The notes under the pieces were generated by a model. The model did no database searches and was not told the DNA's origin. It worked only from the letters and a program-made list of their open reading frames with translations. From an uncultured Clostridia bacterium (GTDB taxonomy: Bacteria; Bacillota; Clostridia; Lachnospirales; Lachnospiraceae), in contig CALZBV010000014.1 in NCBI GenBank assembly GCA_945622055.1, positions 1 through 20,048 of the forward strand: 20,048 bases of DNA. Direction: 5' to 3'. Position 1 is the stretch's first letter. Every line of letters starts with the position of its first letter. Positions 16,343 to 20,048 of this stretch are shown piece after piece. The translations under genes and the position numbers were made by a program.

Positions 16343-17818
16343 ATGTATTATTTAGGAGTGGATTTGGGGACATCGTCCGTAAAGCTTGTCTTGATGGAAA
16401 GCGATGGTAAAATTGTGAAAACTGCGAGCCGTGAGTACGGTTTGTCTTTCCCGAAGCCGGGCTGGTCGGAGCAGAGCCCTGAGGACTGGTTTAAGGGATT
16501 TGAGAGCGGACTTTCGGAGATTTTTGACGGTCTTGACAGAAACAAGCTTGCAGGCATCAGCTTTGGTGGACAGATGCACGGTCTTGTTATGCTTGACAAG
16601 GAGGACAAAGTAATTCGTCCGGCAATTCTCTGGAATGACGGAAGAACGCAGGAAGAGTGCGATTATCTCAACAAGACAATCGGACGTGAGAAGATTTCCT
16701 CCTATACTGCAAATATGGCACTGACCGGCTTTACCGCCCCGAAGATTTTATGGGTGAAGAAGCATGAGCCGGAGAATTTTGCAAAGATTGAAAAGATTAT
16801 GCTTCCGAAGGATTATCTCGCATATCTTCTCTCCGGGGTACACTGCACGGATGCATCCGATGCTGCCGGAATGCTTCTGATGGACGTTGAGCATAAGTGC
16901 TGGTCCAAGGAAATGCTTGAAATCTGTGGCATTAAGGAAAGCCAGCTTGCAAGGATTTACGACAGCTACGAGGTGGTTGGTACGCTGACGGCAAACATGG
17001 CGAAGAGACTGAATCTTCCTGAAACCGTAAAGATTATTGCAGGTGCAGGTGATAACGCTGCCGGTGCAATCGGAACAGGGACGACGAAGGATGGTATGTG
17101 TATTGTTTCCCTCGGTACTTCCGGTACGGTATTCGTTGCCTGTGACAAGTTTGCAGTGGACGATCAGAATGCCTTACATATGTTTGCCCATGCAAACGGT
17201 AAATTCCACCTTATGGGATGCATGCTTTCCGCAGCTTCCTCCAATAAGTGGTGGATGGACGAGATAATCGGAACGAAGGATTATGCGGGAGAGCAGAAGA
17301 CGATTACAGCACTTGGCGAGAACCATGTATATTACCTCCCGTACCTGATGGGGGAGAGAACCCCGCACAATAATCCGAACGCAAGAGGTTGCTTTATCGG
17401 TCTTACGATGGATACCACGAGAGCTGATATGACTCAGGCTGTGCTTGAGGGTGTTACCTTTGCACTCCGTGATTCCCTTGAGATTGCAAGAAGCCTTGGT
17501 GTAAAGATTGACCGCATCCGTGCAACCGGTGGTGGTGCAAAGAGCCCGCTCTGGAGAAAGATGCTTGCCAATATTATGAATGTTAAGGTTGACATCATCA
17601 ACAGCGAAGAGGGCCCGGGCTACGGCGCAGCAATCTTAGCCGCAGTAGGCTGCGGTGAGTATGCTTCCGTAGAAGAGGCAGCTGATAAGTTCATTACTGT
17701 TGTTGATACAACGGAGCCGGATGCAGAGCTTACTGCAAAGTATGAGAAGAAGTATCAGGTATTCAAAAAGCTTTATCCTGCATTAAAGGACAGCTTTGAT
17801 GATGTTGCAACGGTTTAA
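16343..17818 (+). CDS. xylB: Xylulokinase (FGGY family carbohydrate kinase)
   Basis: This enzyme phosphorylates D-xylulose with ATP to D-xylulose-5-phosphate, which enters the pentose phosphate or phosphoketolase route. The 491-residue protein shows the FGGY actin-like ATPase fold: GVDLGTSSVK at the N-terminus, the xylulokinase-typical SFGGQMHGLV (73-82) and ILWNDGRT, the catalytic aspartate in GAGDNAAGA (Asp237), and the C-terminal ATGGGAKSPLW adenosine-binding segment. Length is normal for XylB. AAAGGAG at 16331-16337 sets the ATG. It is followed after 62 nt by a GH127 enzyme, so the operon serves pentose-containing plant glycans. No xylose isomerase or transporter lies in the window. Confidence 0.93.
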   Translation: MYYLGVDLGTSSVKLVLMESDGKIVKTASREYGLSFPKPGWSEQSPEDWFKGFESGLSEIFDGLDRNKLAGISFGGQMHGLVMLDKEDKVIRPAILWNDGRTQEECDYLNKTIGREKISSYTANMALTGFTAPKILWVKKHEPENFAKIEKIMLPKDYLAYLLSGVHCTDASDAAGMLLMDVEHKCWSKEMLEICGIKESQLARIYDSYEVVGTLTANMAKRLNLPETVKIIAGAGDNAAGAIGTGTTKDGMCIVSLGTSGTVFVACDKFAVDDQNALHMFAHANGKFHLMGCMLSAASSNKWWMDEIIGTKDYAGEQKTITALGENHVYYLPYLMGERTPHNNPNARGCFIGLTMDTTRADMTQAVLEGVTFALRDSLEIARSLGVKIDRIRATGGGAKSPLWRKMLANIMNVKVDIINSEEGPGYGAAILAAVGCGEYASVEEAADKFITVVDTTEPDAELTAKYEKKYQVFKKLYPALKDSFDDVATV

Positions 17819-17841
17819 CATTAGTCACTAAGTAACAAAAA

Positions 17842-17865
17842 GCATTTCACTGTAAGGTGGGATGC
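17842..17865 (+). other. Intercistronic hairpin before the GH127 start
   Basis: GCATTTCAC (17842-17850) pairs with GTGGGATGC (17857-17865) through nine pairs, two of them G-U, around a 6-nt loop. It ends 3 nt before the AAAGGAG site (17869-17875). With no T run after it, it is more likely a stability or translation-tuning element than a terminator. It may also be chance. Confidence 0.42.
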
Positions 17866-17880
17866 CGGAAAGGAGCTATT

Positions 17881-20048
17881 ATGTTAATTCACAAGTATGC
17901 ACTAAACAATGTTGAATTAACAGAACCGGTTCTGGATAATGCGTTACGCAAGGAAAAGGAATATTTAAAAAGTATCAAGATTGACCGTCTTTTAGCGGGC
18001 TTTCGTGAGACTGCAGGACTTTCCAAAACTGCGGAACGTTATACTGGAGGCTGGGAGGATGCAGAGATTGCCGGACATACGCTCGGTCATTATATGACGG
18101 CGCAGGCCCAGTTGTTCGATGCAACCCGTGACAATGATGCCAGAAACAGCTTAGGAAATCTTCTCCTTGGACTGGCAGACTGTCAGGCGGAAAACGGCTA
18201 CCTTTTTGCAGCGAAGGAAGAAATTTTTGATCGCTTGGAAAATGGGGAAAATGCATGGGTTCCGTGGTATACAATGCATAAGATTATGGCTGGTTTACTC
18301 TCCGTATATCGTTATGCTAAGCTTCCACAGGCACTTGAAATCGTGGGACGACTCGGCGAGTGGGTTTATTACAGAACGCAGAAGTGGTCCGAGGAGACCA
18401 GAGCCAAGGTTCTCTCTGTCGAATACGGCGGTATGAATGACTGTCTGTATGATCTCTACAAAGAAACAAAATTTACACAGTTTCTCGAGACGGCAGAAAA
18501 ATTCGACGAAAAAGACCTGTACCGTGATGTAACGGAGGGAAAGGATGTTCTTTCCGGCAAGCATGCGAACACAATGATTCCGAAATTTGTCGGCGCATTG
18601 AACCGCTATATTGTCGTCGGAGAGAGTGAAAAGTTTTATCTGGATGCTGCGAAAGCCTTTTTTGACACGGTTGTTGACAAGCATACCTATGTTATCGGCG
18701 GTAACAGTGAGAATGAACATTTCCGGGAGCCGGGTGCTCTCGGGGCGAATCGTTCCAGATGTAACTGTGAAACCTGCAATACCTACAATATGCTGAAGCT
18801 TGCGGATCGCCTTTACCGGATTACCGGCGAGCATAAGTATATGGATTTTTACGAGAAAGCATATCTGAATGCCATTCTTGGTTCCCAGAACCCGGAGACG
18901 GGTATGACGACCTACTTCCAGCCGATGCAGGCAGGATATTTCAAGGTATTCAGTAAGCCTTTCGAGAATTTCTGGTGCTGTACCGGTACCGGAATGGAGA
19001 ATTTTACGAAGCTGAACAGTGATGTATATCACGTAAATGAGAAAAAGGTTTATGTGAACCTGTATGTGGCTTCCGTTCTTCATGAGATGAATCTGGATGT
19101 TGATATCACGCAGAAGACCAGCTTAGAGACGTTTGATACGACGGAATTTACGATTCTTGCCATGGGAAAATCGAAGTTTACCATGTGCTACAGAATCCCG
19201 TCGTGGTCGTTAAAGAAGCCGACGGTGACCTTAAACGGTTCAGCTGCAGCGGTAAAGGAAGAGAATGGATATCTCTGTCTTGAGCATGAGTGGAAGACCG
19301 GTGATAAGGTTTCCATCCGGTTCTATCCGGAGGTTCGTGCAGAAAGACTTCCGGATGCCCCGAATTCCGTTGCGTTTACCTACGGACCGTTTGCTCTTGC
19401 TGCAGGACTTGGCAATACTGATATGCGTACGGAGACCACCGGAGTAAATGTAACGGTTCCGGTTAAGGAAGCTCCTGTTCGTGAATCCATTGTGATTCAA
19501 AAAGGAACGGTTGACGAATGGCTGGCTTCCATCAAGCAGAATCTTGAAAAGGGAGACGGACTTTTCTTCTACATAAACGGAACGGATGCAGACGAAGAGC
19601 TTGTATTCAGTCCGTATTATAAGCATTACAAGGAACGTTACGGTGTTTACTTTGACTTTGTTGCAGCAAAGGATCTGAGCGAGCAGGCAAGAGAAGAGCT
19701 TGACCGCAGAAACGGTGTTGCACCAAAGGAAAAGGAAGAAAAGACAGTATCCAAGAAAACGACCAGCAGATTGTTTGGAAACCGTTATGAGAAATACGAG
19801 GCTGAGGCTGCCGAAGCAGAGGAGCTGGAGGAGACCAGGTCGAAGGATAAGGCAAAGACCAATTTGGTTGCTCCGAGACCGGTATACTCGACGCTTCCAA
19901 AGTCGACAAAGAAGGAGGAGCCGGAGGAGGTTCCGCAGACTTCTTCCCGTATGACCATGTCTTCTCCGCGTCCGCCGCAGAGACCAATAGCACCGGCAAG
20001 AAGAGATGACGATGATGACGATGTACCGCAGACTTCTTCCCGTATGAC
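17881..20048 (+). CDS. GH127-family beta-L-arabinofuranosidase-like enzyme (3' end beyond window)
   Basis: The frame is open from ATG 17881 to the end of the window (more than 722 residues). The catalytic part resembles DUF1680/GH127: HTLGHYM near the N-terminus, CETCNTYN with Glu297 and Cys299, and FWCCTGTGMEN with Cys366-Cys367. In characterised GH127 enzymes such Glu and Cys residues bind zinc, and the first Cys of the CC pair is the nucleophile. Family members release beta-L-arabinofuranose from plant hydroxyproline-rich glycoproteins and arabinans; other pentose specificities are possible. There is no signal peptide, so it acts in the cytoplasm on imported oligosaccharides. The usual GH127 end (ERYGVYFDF, 585-593) is followed by at least 125 extra residues, rich in Lys, Glu, Pro, Arg and Ser, with an acidic run of six Asp and a repeated VPQTSSRM. 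AAAGGAG (17869-17875) supports the start. Confidence 0.88.
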   Translation, partial: MLIHKYALNNVELTEPVLDNALRKEKEYLKSIKIDRLLAGFRETAGLSKTAERYTGGWEDAEIAGHTLGHYMTAQAQLFDATRDNDARNSLGNLLLGLADCQAENGYLFAAKEEIFDRLENGENAWVPWYTMHKIMAGLLSVYRYAKLPQALEIVGRLGEWVYYRTQKWSEETRAKVLSVEYGGMNDCLYDLYKETKFTQFLETAEKFDEKDLYRDVTEGKDVLSGKHANTMIPKFVGALNRYIVVGESEKFYLDAAKAFFDTVVDKHTYVIGGNSENEHFREPGALGANRSRCNCETCNTYNMLKLADRLYRITGEHKYMDFYEKAYLNAILGSQNPETGMTTYFQPMQAGYFKVFSKPFENFWCCTGTGMENFTKLNSDVYHVNEKKVYVNLYVASVLHEMNLDVDITQKTSLETFDTTEFTILAMGKSKFTMCYRIPSWSLKKPTVTLNGSAAAVKEENGYLCLEHEWKTGDKVSIRFYPEVRAERLPDAPNSVAFTYGPFALAAGLGNTDMRTETTGVNVTVPVKEAPVRESIVIQKGTVDEWLASIKQNLEKGDGLFFYINGTDADEELVFSPYYKHYKERYGVYFDFVAAKDLSEQAREELDRRNGVAPKEKEEKTVSKKTTSRLFGNRYEKYEAEAAEAEELEETRSKDKAKTNLVAPRPVYSTLPKSTKKEEPEEVPQTSSRMTMSSPRPPQRPIAPARRDDDDDDVPQTSSRM
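19933..20048 (+). repeat. In-frame direct repeat in the tail of the GH127 gene
   Basis: A 23-bp sequence beginning CCGCAGACTTCTTCC occurs exactly at 19933-19955 and again at 20026-20048, 93 bp (31 codons) apart and in the same frame, encoding VPQTSSRM both times. The second copy ends at the window edge, so more copies may follow. Between the copies are Ser/Pro/Arg-rich and poly-Asp codons. Confidence 0.85.

Noticed and set aside
18295..19083. 262-codon open frame on the minus strand inside the GH127 gene
   Set aside because: No recognisable motifs or ribosome binding site; the plus strand clearly encodes a GH127 enzyme across the whole stretch.

Overview
The window reads as a chromosomal segment of an anaerobic Firmicute, most probably a gut-type Clostridia of the Lachnospiraceae group. 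This is inferred from gene content (a long-form Asd, a ribosomal-protection-type GTPase fused to a Rae1-like nuclease, a NfeD/flotillin pair, xylulokinase next to a GH127 enzyme), from strong GGAGG-type ribosome binding sites, and from sigma-A promoters with 17-bp spacers that often carry an extended -10. No tRNA, rRNA, CRISPR array, insertion sequence or phage gene is visible.

Layout. Positions 1-63 are the end of an unidentified plus-strand gene. Asd (270-1352) follows with its own promoter and a clean terminator. A single-gene unit (1574-4513) encodes a MacB/FtsX-type ABC transporter with ATPase and permease in one chain and a very large extracellular domain. A minus-strand block follows. 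4631-7216 is a TetM/EF-G-like GTPase fused at its C-terminus to a NYN/YacP (Rae1-like) nuclease; it has a structured 5' leader and a strong terminator. 7440-8006 is an XRE-family regulator. Divergent from it is a plus-strand operon of a NfeD/YuaF-like membrane protein (8294-8938) and a flotillin (9037-10449). The intergenic region holds matching 15-bp palindromes just downstream of the -10 of both divergent promoters, which suggests that the regulator represses itself and the flotillin operon.

Next comes a tightly coupled three-gene operon (10555-16225). It encodes a PD-(D/E)XK nuclease fused to an XPD/DinG-type Fe-S helicase, followed by two different MutS-core ATPases that lack the mismatch-recognition domain. 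The gaps are 5 nt and then a 4-nt ATGA overlap, so this looks like one DNA-processing machine. The window ends in a sugar operon: xylulokinase (16343-17818) and a GH127-type beta-L-arabinofuranosidase (17881 to beyond the end), the latter with a long repetitive low-complexity tail.

The two strongest candidates for under-described biology are the ribosome-protection GTPase::Rae1-like nuclease fusion and the nuclease-helicase plus paired MutS-like ATPase operon. The palindrome circuit that links an XRE regulator to a flotillin operon is the best regulatory observation. Family assignments come from motifs read by eye; no database search was run.
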